A stretch of 64,000 bases of DNA, taken from an uncultured Pseudomonadota bacterium (GTDB lineage Bacteria > Pseudomonadota > Gammaproteobacteria > Steroidobacterales > Steroidobacteraceae). Both the position numbers and the translations under genes were made by a program. Where the stretch lies: NCBI GenBank assembly GCA_902826635.1, contig CADEFQ010000011.1, positions 1-64,000 of the forward strand, read 5' to 3'. Shown piece after piece: positions 8,193 through 17,224 of the stretch. Numbering within the stretch: the stretch's first letter is position 1; each line of letters starts with the position of its first letter. The notes beneath the pieces are model-generated. The model did not search any database. It saw only the letters and a program-made list of their open reading frames with translations, and was not told where the DNA came from.

Positions 8193-8235
8193 ACGGGAAG
8201 GATACCAGTCCCGTGATGGCGGATAATGCCGCCAT
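8192..8235. promoter_or_regulatory. Two inverted repeats in a 41-base divergent intergenic gap
   Basis: Two perfect 7-bp dyads fill the gap between divergent starts. CACGGGA-N10-TCCCGTG spans 8192-8215 and touches the patatin GTG. ATGGCGG-ataatg-CCGCCAT spans 8216-8235 and includes the dehydrogenase ATG. They could be operators or initiation-region hairpins. The gap is too short for two ordinary promoters with full upstream elements, so at least one promoter probably lies inside the neighbouring gene. Confidence 0.4.
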
Positions 8236-10180
8236 GGCACGTACCCTCCTCGTTGCGCTCGCGCTCCTTGCCACCGGCGCCGCCCGGGCCCAGACGCCGA
8301 TGGTGAGCGACTGGGGACACTATGGCGGCGACAGCTTCGCGCAGCGCTATTCACCTTTGCGCGAGATCAACCGCGACAACGTCGCGAAGCTCGAAGTCGC
8401 GTGGACCTACCGCACCGGCGAGCTGGGCCAGGGCTTCGACCGCGCCGACAAGCTCGCGTTCGAAGCGACCCCGGTGCTCGCGTTCGGCAGGCTCTACCTG
8501 TCGACGCCGACCAATATCGTGATTGCGCTCGATCCCGGGACCGGCAAGGAACGCTGGCGCTACGATCCGCGCATCCCGCGCAAGCAGCACTATTCCGAGG
8601 CCACGTCGCGCGGCGTCACCGTCTGGGAGGACCCCGACCCCGCACGCAAGGGCGCCTGCCGCCGGCGAGTGTTCACGGGCACGCTCGATGCGCGGCTCCT
8701 CGCGATCGACGCGGAGAGCGGCAAGCCCTGCGCCGATTTCGGCAGCGGCGGGGCCGTGCAGCTCGGCGTCGATGCGCGCATCACGCAGCCGGGCGAGTAT
8801 CTCGTGACCTCCCCGCCCGCGACCTTCGAAGATGTCGTGATCGTGGGTTCCGCGATCGGCGACAACCGCGGCGTCGAGCTCGAGCGCGGCATCGTGCGCG
8901 GCTTCGATGCGCGCACGGGCGCGACGCTGTGGAAGTTCGATCCGATCCCGGATACGCCCGAGCATCCGACCTTCAGTCGCTGGCGGCCTGAACAGGCGAA
9001 ACGGACCGGCGGCGCCAATGCGTGGGCGCCCATTACCGTCGACCCGGGCCGCGGCCTCGCGTTCATTCCGACGGGGTCCGCGAGCCCCGATTTCTACGGC
9101 GGCGAGCGGCTCGGCGACAACGCGATGGCGAACTCGCTCGTCGCGCTCGACGCGCGCACCGGCGCGGTGCGCTGGTTCCGCCAGCTCATCCACCATGATC
9201 TCTGGGATTACGATCTCGCGGCGCAGCCGACCCTGATTGAAATCGAGAGCGAGACACGCTCGGTCGCCGCCGTGGTGCAGGCGACGAAATCGGGCTTGCT
9301 GTTCGTGCTCGACCGCGAAACCGGCGAGCCGGTTTTCGGGATCGAGGAACGCAAGGTGCCGGCGTCGCGTGTTCCCGGGGAGCAGGCCTCGCCCACGCAG
9401 CCCTGGCCAGCGACGCCGCCGCTCGCCTCGCACGCGCCGATCAAGCGGGAGGACGCATGGGGCCTCACCTTCTGGGATCGCGGCAAATGTCGGGACCTCA
9501 TCGCGAAGTACCGCAACGAGGGGGTTTACACGCCTCCGGATCTCGCCGGCACGATCCTTTTTCCGAGCTACGTGGGCGGGGTGAACTGGGGCGGGGTCGC
9601 GCACGACGTGCGACGCAATCACGTCATCATCGTCGTGAATCACCTCCCCATGGTGGTCACGCTCGCGCCGCGTGAAACCCTGCGCCTGCAGCGCGACTCG
9701 GGCGACTATCCGCACTCGGAGTTCTCGGCGCAAAGCGGCACGCCTTTCGGCATGCGCCGCGAGCCGTTGCTCTCGCCCTGGGGCCTGCCCTGCGTGCGGC
9801 CCCCGTGGGGCACGCTCGTGAGCATCGATCTCGGGAAGAACCGGATCGACTGGCAAGTGCCGCTCGGCAGCACGCGCGGCATCGCGCCGGCCTGGTTGCC
9901 CTCGCGCGATTTCGGCATGCCGAGCCTCGGTGGCGCCGTCGTGACCGCGGGCGATCTCGTGTTCGTCGGCGCTTCGATGGACAGCCGGTTCCGCGCATTC
10001 GATATCGAGACCGGCAAGGAACTGTGGAAGCGCACGCTGCCGGCGGGAGGCCAGGCAACCCCGATGACCTACCGCGCGGGCCCCGATCACCGCCAGTTCG
10101 TCGTGATTGCGGCGGGCGGGCATGGCGGGCTCGGCACGCCGAAGGGCGACTACGTCATCGCCTACGCGCTGCCGCGGTGA
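8234..10180 (+). CDS. PQQ-dependent (quinoprotein) dehydrogenase, glucose-dehydrogenase type
   Basis: The 648-residue exported enzyme has a signal peptide (MARTLLVALALLATGAARA) and a WGHYGGDSFAQRYSPL start typical of PQQ dehydrogenases. Repeated propeller-blade motifs follow (ALDPGTGKERW, GFDARTGATLWKF, ALDARTGAVRWF, FDIETGKELWKR). The HHDLWDYDLAAQP block is characteristic of the membrane-bound glucose/quinate dehydrogenase group. The N-terminal five-helix quinone domain of E. coli Gcd is missing, so it is a periplasmic form. The substrate cannot be read from the sequence. The TonB receptor that follows starts inside its stop codon. The ATG at 8234 gives a clean signal peptide; an in-frame ATG at 8213 would not. 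Confidence 0.9.
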   Translation: MARTLLVALALLATGAARAQTPMVSDWGHYGGDSFAQRYSPLREINRDNVAKLEVAWTYRTGELGQGFDRADKLAFEATPVLAFGRLYLSTPTNIVIALDPGTGKERWRYDPRIPRKQHYSEATSRGVTVWEDPDPARKGACRRRVFTGTLDARLLAIDAESGKPCADFGSGGAVQLGVDARITQPGEYLVTSPPATFEDVVIVGSAIGDNRGVELERGIVRGFDARTGATLWKFDPIPDTPEHPTFSRWRPEQAKRTGGANAWAPITVDPGRGLAFIPTGSASPDFYGGERLGDNAMANSLVALDARTGAVRWFRQLIHHDLWDYDLAAQPTLIEIESETRSVAAVVQATKSGLLFVLDRETGEPVFGIEERKVPASRVPGEQASPTQPWPATPPLASHAPIKREDAWGLTFWDRGKCRDLIAKYRNEGVYTPPDLAGTILFPSYVGGVNWGGVAHDVRRNHVIIVVNHLPMVVTLAPRETLRLQRDSGDYPHSEFSAQSGTPFGMRREPLLSPWGLPCVRPPWGTLVSIDLGKNRIDWQVPLGSTRGIAPAWLPSRDFGMPSLGGAVVTAGDLVFVGASMDSRFRAFDIETGKELWKRTLPAGGQATPMTYRAGPDHRQFVVIAAGGHGGLGTPKGDYVIAYALPR

Positions 10181-12243
10181 GGCGCTGGGGAATCCTCATC
10201 GTGCTCGCGAGCGCGAGCGCGTACGCGGACGACGCGAGCGGCCTTCCGGAACTGACCGTCACGGCCTCGCGCATGCCCGAACCGTTGATCGCCGTGCCGG
10301 CGAGCCTCGGCGTCGTCGATGCGAACGCGCTGGCGCTCACCGGCGCGACGCACTACGCCGAAGCGGTCAACCGCGTGCCCGGCGTCTATGTGCAGCGGGG
10401 CGGCGGCGCGGAAAGCCTGGTCGCGATCCGCTCGCCGGTGCTCACGGGTGCGGGCGCCTGCGGCGCCTTCCTCGCCGCCGAAGATGGACTCGCGATCCGG
10501 CCGGTCGGGTTCTGCAACGTCAACGACCTGTTCGAGGTGAATACCGAGCAGGCCGGCAGCATCGAGGTCTGGCGCGGCCCGGGCCCGGCGATCTACGGCG
10601 CGAGCGCCGTGCACGGCATCATCAATGTGCGCACGCCCCCGGTGGCTGAACTGTCGCGCTTCGGCGTCGGGCTCGAGAGGGGCCCGGACGACTATCGGCG
10701 CGTGCGGCTGGCGGCGGCGACACCCGGCGATCGTCGCGGCTTCGGCGCGTATGGCCTCTACACCCACGACGGCGGCTTCCGCGCCGAGTCGGGCTACGAC
10801 GAGGGCAAGCTCAACCTGCTCTACGACAACCTCGACGTCGCGGGCGGCACGCTGCGCATGCGCGCGGCCGGCACCGTGCTCAATCAGGAAACAGCCGGAT
10901 TCATCCGCGGCTTCGAGGCCTACCGAAACGACGCGATCGCGCATTCGAATCCGGATCCGGAGGCCTTTCGCGATGCGTGGAGCGCACGCGGCTCGGCGCA
11001 CTGGTCACGCGCCCCGTGCGAGGGTTGCAGCAACGATGCGCACTTCATCGTGCGCCGCTCGCAGATGCAGTTCCTGCAGCACTTCCTGCTTGGCAAGCCG
11101 CTCGAAGAGAATGCGCAGTCGAGCGTGATGGCGGGCGCCTCGACGCAACGCGCCTTTGGCGACCGCTGGAACTGGGGCGCGGGCATCGACCTCGAGGCGT
11201 CCGCTTCAATGCTGCGCGAATCACAGGCTGGGCCCACCACCGACGGCTCGCCCGCCGCGAACGCGATCCGGCCCGCGGGCCTGCACTACGACTATCGCGT
11301 CGAAGGTCGCACGGCCGGGGCCTACGCGACGCTCGCCTTCGAGGCGGGCCCGCGATGGCGGGTGGCGGGCGCTCTGCGATTCGAGACGACCCGCTACGAC
11401 TACGACAACCGGATGATCGCGGGCAACACCGATCAGGACGGCGTGCCCTGCGGCGTGAACGGCTGTCTCTACCACCGCCCCGCCGATCGTGTCGACGATT
11501 TCGACAACATCGCGCCCAAGATCGACGTGATGTTTGCGCCGCGCGCCGGACAGCGCCTGTATGCCTCCTGGTCCCGCGGCTTTCGCCCGCCGGAGCAGAC
11601 GGAGCTTTATCGCCTGCAACGCCAGCAGGACCTTGCCGACCTCGACGCCGAGGAACTGCAAGGCGCTGAGCTCGGCTGGCGGGGCGACTACACGCGCATC
11701 GGGTGGTCACTCGCGGCATACGCACTCGAGAAGCGCCACGTGATCCTGCGCGACAGCAACGGTTTCAACGTGAACGGCGGCGCGACGACTCATCGGGGGT
11801 TCGAGTACGAGTGGCAGTGGCGCCCCTCGGTGCACTGGCGCGCGAGCGCCGCGGGCAGCATCGCCTGGCATCGCTACGCTTTCAGCGCGGCCGTCGAGGG
11901 TGGCGAGGCGATACGCAACGGCAAGGACATCGACACGGCGCCGCGCAACCTGCATGCGCTGCGCATCGGCTGGTCGCCGCGCCCCGAATACGATCTCGAA
12001 CTCGAACTGCTCGACGTGGGGCGCTATTGGCTCGATGCCGCGAACGCCCATGAATACGCCGGCCACGCGCTCGCCAACCTGCGCGCCAGTTGGGCGCTGA
12101 CCCCGTCCTGGCGCCTGTCGTTGCGCGCGCTCAACCTCGCCGATACCGCCTATGCCGACCGCGCGGACTTCGCATTCGGCGACTATCGCTATTTTCCGGG
12201 GCGGGGGCGTGCGGTGTTCGTCGAGATTGCCTATCCACGTTAG
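10177..12243 (+). CDS. TonB-dependent outer-membrane receptor
   Basis: The 688-residue protein starts at a GTG overlapping the dehydrogenase stop (GTGA). It has a signal peptide ending near YADD, a TonB-box-like ELTVTASRM, and a plug domain with VNRVPGVYVQ and EVWRGPGPAIYGA blocks. A 22-strand-type barrel follows with SWSRGFRPPEQTELYR and a terminal aromatic-rich strand (VFVEIAYPR). Such receptors import siderophores, cobalamin, sugars or other scarce ligands. Because it is translationally coupled to a PQQ enzyme, PQQ or the enzyme's substrate is a plausible ligand, but the sequence does not prove either. Four cysteines in the extracellular-loop half (APCEGCS; GVPCGVNGC) may form disulfides. 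Confidence 0.9.
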   Translation: MRRWGILIVLASASAYADDASGLPELTVTASRMPEPLIAVPASLGVVDANALALTGATHYAEAVNRVPGVYVQRGGGAESLVAIRSPVLTGAGACGAFLAAEDGLAIRPVGFCNVNDLFEVNTEQAGSIEVWRGPGPAIYGASAVHGIINVRTPPVAELSRFGVGLERGPDDYRRVRLAAATPGDRRGFGAYGLYTHDGGFRAESGYDEGKLNLLYDNLDVAGGTLRMRAAGTVLNQETAGFIRGFEAYRNDAIAHSNPDPEAFRDAWSARGSAHWSRAPCEGCSNDAHFIVRRSQMQFLQHFLLGKPLEENAQSSVMAGASTQRAFGDRWNWGAGIDLEASASMLRESQAGPTTDGSPAANAIRPAGLHYDYRVEGRTAGAYATLAFEAGPRWRVAGALRFETTRYDYDNRMIAGNTDQDGVPCGVNGCLYHRPADRVDDFDNIAPKIDVMFAPRAGQRLYASWSRGFRPPEQTELYRLQRQQDLADLDAEELQGAELGWRGDYTRIGWSLAAYALEKRHVILRDSNGFNVNGGATTHRGFEYEWQWRPSVHWRASAAGSIAWHRYAFSAAVEGGEAIRNGKDIDTAPRNLHALRIGWSPRPEYDLELELLDVGRYWLDAANAHEYAGHALANLRASWALTPSWRLSLRALNLADTAYADRADFAFGDYRYFPGRGRAVFVEIAYPR

Positions 12244-12253
12244 ACTCGCGCCC

Positions 12254-12994
12254 ATGCCACTTCTCATCGGCTCGATCGTCCTTCAGGCGCTGCTGATCAT
12301 CCATTGCATCAAGACCGGCCGGAACCAGATCTGGATCTGGGTCATCGCGCTGTTGTCGTACGCGGGCATCGTCGCCTATGTCGCCGTCGAACTGATTCCC
12401 GATCTGTTGCGCAGCCGTACCGCGACGCGTGCGGCGCGCGGCGTCTCGCGCGCACTCGACCCGGGGCGCGATCTGCGCCACGCCGAAAACCGTGCGCAGG
12501 TTTCGGGAAACGTCGCGTCGCGACAGGCCTATGCCGACGAACTTTCGAAACAGGGTCGGCACGCGGAAGCCATCGGCGTGTATCGCTCGGCGCTGTCGGG
12601 TCTGTACGAATTCGATCCGCGGCTGATGCTCGGGCTCGCGATCGCGCAGTTCGAAAGCGGCGATCCGGCGGGCGCGCGCACGACGCTCGAGCTCCTGATC
12701 GAGAAGAATCCCGATTTCATCAGCCCCGACGGCCACGTGCTGTACGCGCGCGCCGTCGAGGCGACGGGCGACACCGCGAAGGCGCTCGAAGAGTATGCGG
12801 CGCTGGCGGGCTACTACCCCGGGGCGGAAGCCACCGTGCGCTATGCGGCGTTGCTGCGCAAGGTCGGGCGCCACGATGACTCGGCGCGCGTGTTGCGCGA
12901 CCTGCTCGATCAGGCGCGCGTCGCGCCGGCGCACTACCGGCGCACGCAGAAGGACTGGCTCGCCGCGGCCGAGCGCGACCAGGCACTCCGTTAG
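12254..12994 (+). CDS. Membrane-anchored TPR protein
   Basis: The 246-residue protein has two N-terminal membrane helices (about 1-16 and 25-48). A cytoplasmic or periplasmic alpha-helical domain of tetratricopeptide-like repeats follows (SKQGRHAEAIGVYRSAL, then IAQFESGDPAGARTTLELL and ATGDTAKALEEYAAL). It lacks any catalytic motif, so a scaffold or assembly role is the most that can be inferred. It begins 10 bases after the TonB receptor stop and may be co-transcribed with it. Its 3' end overlaps that of the convergent agmatine deiminase gene by four bases. Confidence 0.75.
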   Translation: MPLLIGSIVLQALLIIHCIKTGRNQIWIWVIALLSYAGIVAYVAVELIPDLLRSRTATRAARGVSRALDPGRDLRHAENRAQVSGNVASRQAYADELSKQGRHAEAIGVYRSALSGLYEFDPRLMLGLAIAQFESGDPAGARTTLELLIEKNPDFISPDGHVLYARAVEATGDTAKALEEYAALAGYYPGAEATVRYAALLRKVGRHDDSARVLRDLLDQARVAPAHYRRTQKDWLAAAERDQALR

Positions 12995-14109
12995 CGCGCG
13001 GTGCGGCGCGCGGCGCCCGCCACGGGCACCTGCTGGGTGATGCAGTGGATATTGCCGCCGCCGAGCAGGATCTCGCGCGCCGGCACGCCGACGATCCTGC
13101 GGTCGGGGAAGAGCGTCGCGATCCGCCGCAGCGCCGTTCGATCGGTGCGCGCGTCGAGGAGCGGAACCACAACGCCACGATTGGCGATATAGAAATTCAC
13201 GTAACTTCCGGCAAGACGCTCGCCGGCCCGACGCGCCTTGGCGCCGTCGCGTGTCAGGATGCCGCGAGCCTCGCGCGCGTTCATGCGCAGGGGGCCTGGC
13301 ATCGGGAGTTTCACCACCTCGAGCCGCCGCCCTCGCGCATCGCGCGCGTCCTTGAGTCGTTCCCAGGCGTCGCGCGAGACGCGGTACTGCGGATCACGCC
13401 GTGCATCGCACCACGTGAGCGCGACGACGCCCGGCCGCACGAAGCACGCGAGGTTGTCGATGTGACCGTCGGTTTCGTCGTTGAACACGCCCTCGCCGAG
13501 CCAGATCACCGTGCTGACGCCGAGCCAGGCCCTGAGCTCGGCCTCGAGCTGCGCGCGTGAGAGCGACGGATTGCGGTTGCCGTTCAGCAGGCACTCCTCC
13601 GTGACGAGCAGCGTACCCTCCCCGTCGACATGGATCGCGCCGCCCTCGTTGACGATCGGGGCGCGGTAGCGATCGGCGCGCTCGACCTCGAGCACCTTGC
13701 GCGCGACGAGGTCGTCCTGATCCCACGGAAAGTAGAGGCCGCCGGTGAGGCCGCCCCAGGCGTTGAAGCGCCAGTCGATGCCACGGCGCTCGCCGCGCGG
13801 CCCGACGACGAAGGTCGGACCGACGTCGCGCATCCACGCGTCATTCGAGGAAAGCTCCACGAGGCGGATGTGCGCCGGTACGCGTGCGCGGGCAAATTCG
13901 AACTGGCGCGCGCTGACGCCGATCGTCACCGGTTCGAAGGCGGCAATCGCGTTCGCGACCGCTGCGAACGCCTGCTGCGCCGGGCGCGCGGCGTCGCGCC
14001 AGTTGTCCGGGCGCTCGGGCCACAGCATCCAGCAGCCGGCGTGCGGCGCGAACTCCGCCGGCATCCGGAAGCCGTCGTCCATCGGCGTGGTGGTCAGTGT
14101 GCGACTCAT
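12991..14109 (-). CDS. aguA: Agmatine deiminase
   Basis: The 372-residue enzyme converts agmatine to N-carbamoylputrescine and ammonia. Family motifs appear in order: MPAEFAPHAGCWMLWPERPDNW near the N-terminus, NDAWMRDVGPTFVV around 90, GIDWRFNAWGG, ETDGHIDN with the catalytic His/Asp region, and GGGNIHCITQQVP at the end. The catalytic cysteine is C356. Length matches the peptidyl-arginine-deiminase-like AguA family. No N-carbamoylputrescine amidohydrolase (aguB) is adjacent. The nitrilase-like gene at 21105-21893 belongs to a different branch by its motifs. The gene is divergent from icd. It links arginine breakdown to the putrescine genes further right. Confidence 0.95.
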   Translation of the reverse strand: MSRTLTTTPMDDGFRMPAEFAPHAGCWMLWPERPDNWRDAARPAQQAFAAVANAIAAFEPVTIGVSARQFEFARARVPAHIRLVELSSNDAWMRDVGPTFVVGPRGERRGIDWRFNAWGGLTGGLYFPWDQDDLVARKVLEVERADRYRAPIVNEGGAIHVDGEGTLLVTEECLLNGNRNPSLSRAQLEAELRAWLGVSTVIWLGEGVFNDETDGHIDNLACFVRPGVVALTWCDARRDPQYRVSRDAWERLKDARDARGRRLEVVKLPMPGPLRMNAREARGILTRDGAKARRAGERLAGSYVNFYIANRGVVVPLLDARTDRTALRRIATLFPDRRIVGVPAREILLGGGNIHCITQQVPVAGAARRTAR

Positions 14110-14117
14110 GCGCCTGG

Positions 14118-14134
14118 ATTCTACATGTTAGAAT
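14118..14134. promoter_or_regulatory. Perfect 6-bp dyad between aguA and icd
   Basis: ATTCTA-catgt-TAGAAT lies in the 51-base gap between the divergent aguA and icd starts. Each arm contains TAGAAT read outward, which resembles a -10 hexamer on both strands. It could be a pair of back-to-back -10 elements, an operator, or both. No good -35 match was found. An AAGGAG ribosome binding site for icd lies at 14148-14153. Confidence 0.4.
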
Positions 14135-14160
14135 TGTGAGCTTATTCAAGGAGTCGCTGA

Positions 14161-15468
<1,308 letters not shown>

Positions 15469-17217
15469 GTGACCGCGGACTCCGCGTCAGCCACGGAAGG
15501 CGGGCTCGCCCACGAATGCGCGCGGCACATTGCGGCCGCATTCGCGGACTACAACGCGGAGTTCCGCGCCATCACCCGGCGCGCGCCGCAGCGCTTTGAC
15601 GCTTGCGACTGGAAGGGCAGCCAGCGCGACGCCGTCGAGCGCATCGAGCTCTACGACCGCTGGGTTGACCGGGCGATTGCCGAGACGCGGCTTCGGCTCG
15701 GGGACAACGCCCACGACCGCGAACTGTGGCGCGGGATCCGCCGGCATTTCACCGCGCAGATCGAAGGCTTGCCCGACCGCGAGTTCACCAAGACCTTCTT
15801 CAGCTCGATCACGCGCCGCCTGCACGGCACGGTGGGCGTGGCCCCCGAAATCGAGTTCGTCGCGACCGACCTCGACCCGCTCGCGAGCGTCACGAGCGAA
15901 GTGGTCACGAACACCTATTCGCACCGCGGCTCGCTGCCGCTGCTGTTCGAAGACGTACTGGGCGACCTGCGCTTCGGCTCACCATGGAAGGACTTCGATC
16001 GCAGCGTGGCGCACGTGACGGCGGAAGTCGCCGCACACCTCGCCTCGCTGGGTGAGCGCCGCACGCTCACGCGCATCGACATGATCAGGCCGGTGTTCTA
16101 CCAGGTCACCCGCGCCTTCCTCGTCGGGCGCATGACCGGCCGCGGCTTCACCGTGCCGCTCGTGATCGCGCTCAAGAACACCGAGAGCGGTGTGCACGTG
16201 GACGCGGTGATGCTCGCGGAGGCCGACGTCAGCATCGTGTTCGGCTTCACGCGCTCCTATTTCCACGTGGACCTCGATCGCGTGGGCGAGGCGGTGGTGT
16301 TCCTGAAGGCGATGCTGCCGCGCAAGCCGGTCAGCGAGCTGTTCACGGTGCTCGGCCGCGCGAAGCAGGGCAAGACCGAGCGTTATCGCGAATTGATGCG
16401 CCACATGGAGCACACCACCGACCAGTTCGTGCACGCGGCCGGCGAGCGCGGCCTCGTGATGGTGTGTTTCACGCTGCCGTCGTTCGACGTGGTTTTCAAG
16501 GTGATCCGCGATCGCTTTCCGTACCCGAAGAACGTGCTGCGCGAAGAAGTGCTCGCAAAGTACAGCTATGTCTTCAAGCACGACCGCGCCGGGCGCCTCG
16601 TCGATGCGCAGGAGTTCAAGCGGCTGCGTTTCCCGCGCGCGCGCTTTGCGCCGGCGCTGCTCGATGAGCTTTCCGGGGAAACCGCGAACACGGTGCACTT
16701 CGAGGGCGAGGACGTGATCTTCGACCACCTTTACGTCGAGCGGCGCATGACGCCGCTGAACCTCTACCTGCGCACCGCCTCGGTCGGGCAGGCCGAGCTC
16801 GCCGTGCTCGATTACGGGCAGGCGATCCGCGACCTCGCCTACACCAACATCTTCGCGGGCGACCTGCTGCTGAAGAACTTCGGCGTGACCCGCCACGGCC
16901 GCGTGATCTTCTACGACTACGACGAGCTGTGCCGGGTCACCGACTGCCGCTTCCGCGAGCTGCCACAGGCGACGAACGACGAAGACGAGATGCGCGCCGA
17001 GAGCTGGTTCTATGTCGCCGACAACGACGTCTTCCCGGAAACCTTCATCAACTTCCTCGCCTTCGACGACGCGCAGCGCGCGACGTTCATGCGGGTGCAC
17101 GGCGAAATCCTCACGGCCGACTTCTGGCGCAACGTGCAGCAGCGACACGTCGACGGCGAAATGATGGAAGTGCTGCCCTACTCCATGCACCGGGTACGGG
17201 TGGCGAGCAGCGCCTGA
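15469..17217 (+). CDS. aceK: Isocitrate dehydrogenase kinase/phosphatase
   Basis: The 582-residue protein matches the full length of AceK (578 in E. coli). It has an N-terminal regulatory region and a C-terminal kinase-like domain with ATP-site lysine region FKVIRDRFPYPKN, LAVLDYGQAIRDLAYTN and the metal-binding YDYDELCRVTDCRFR block. It phosphorylates and dephosphorylates Icd to divert carbon to the glyoxylate shunt. It starts at a GTG directly after the icd stop, so expression is likely coupled to its substrate protein. In enterobacteria aceK sits with aceBA instead; no isocitrate lyase or malate synthase gene is in this window. Confidence 0.96.
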   Translation: MTADSASATEGGLAHECARHIAAAFADYNAEFRAITRRAPQRFDACDWKGSQRDAVERIELYDRWVDRAIAETRLRLGDNAHDRELWRGIRRHFTAQIEGLPDREFTKTFFSSITRRLHGTVGVAPEIEFVATDLDPLASVTSEVVTNTYSHRGSLPLLFEDVLGDLRFGSPWKDFDRSVAHVTAEVAAHLASLGERRTLTRIDMIRPVFYQVTRAFLVGRMTGRGFTVPLVIALKNTESGVHVDAVMLAEADVSIVFGFTRSYFHVDLDRVGEAVVFLKAMLPRKPVSELFTVLGRAKQGKTERYRELMRHMEHTTDQFVHAAGERGLVMVCFTLPSFDVVFKVIRDRFPYPKNVLREEVLAKYSYVFKHDRAGRLVDAQEFKRLRFPRARFAPALLDELSGETANTVHFEGEDVIFDHLYVERRMTPLNLYLRTASVGQAELAVLDYGQAIRDLAYTNIFAGDLLLKNFGVTRHGRVIFYDYDELCRVTDCRFRELPQATNDEDEMRAESWFYVADNDVFPETFINFLAFDDAQRATFMRVHGEILTADFWRNVQQRHVDGEMMEVLPYSMHRVRVASSA

Positions 17218-17224
17218 CGGCTGC

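Noticed and set aside
8351-10123. Minus-strand open frame of 590 codons opposite the PQQ dehydrogenase
   Set aside because: A shadow of the propeller gene, with no signal, motif or start context.
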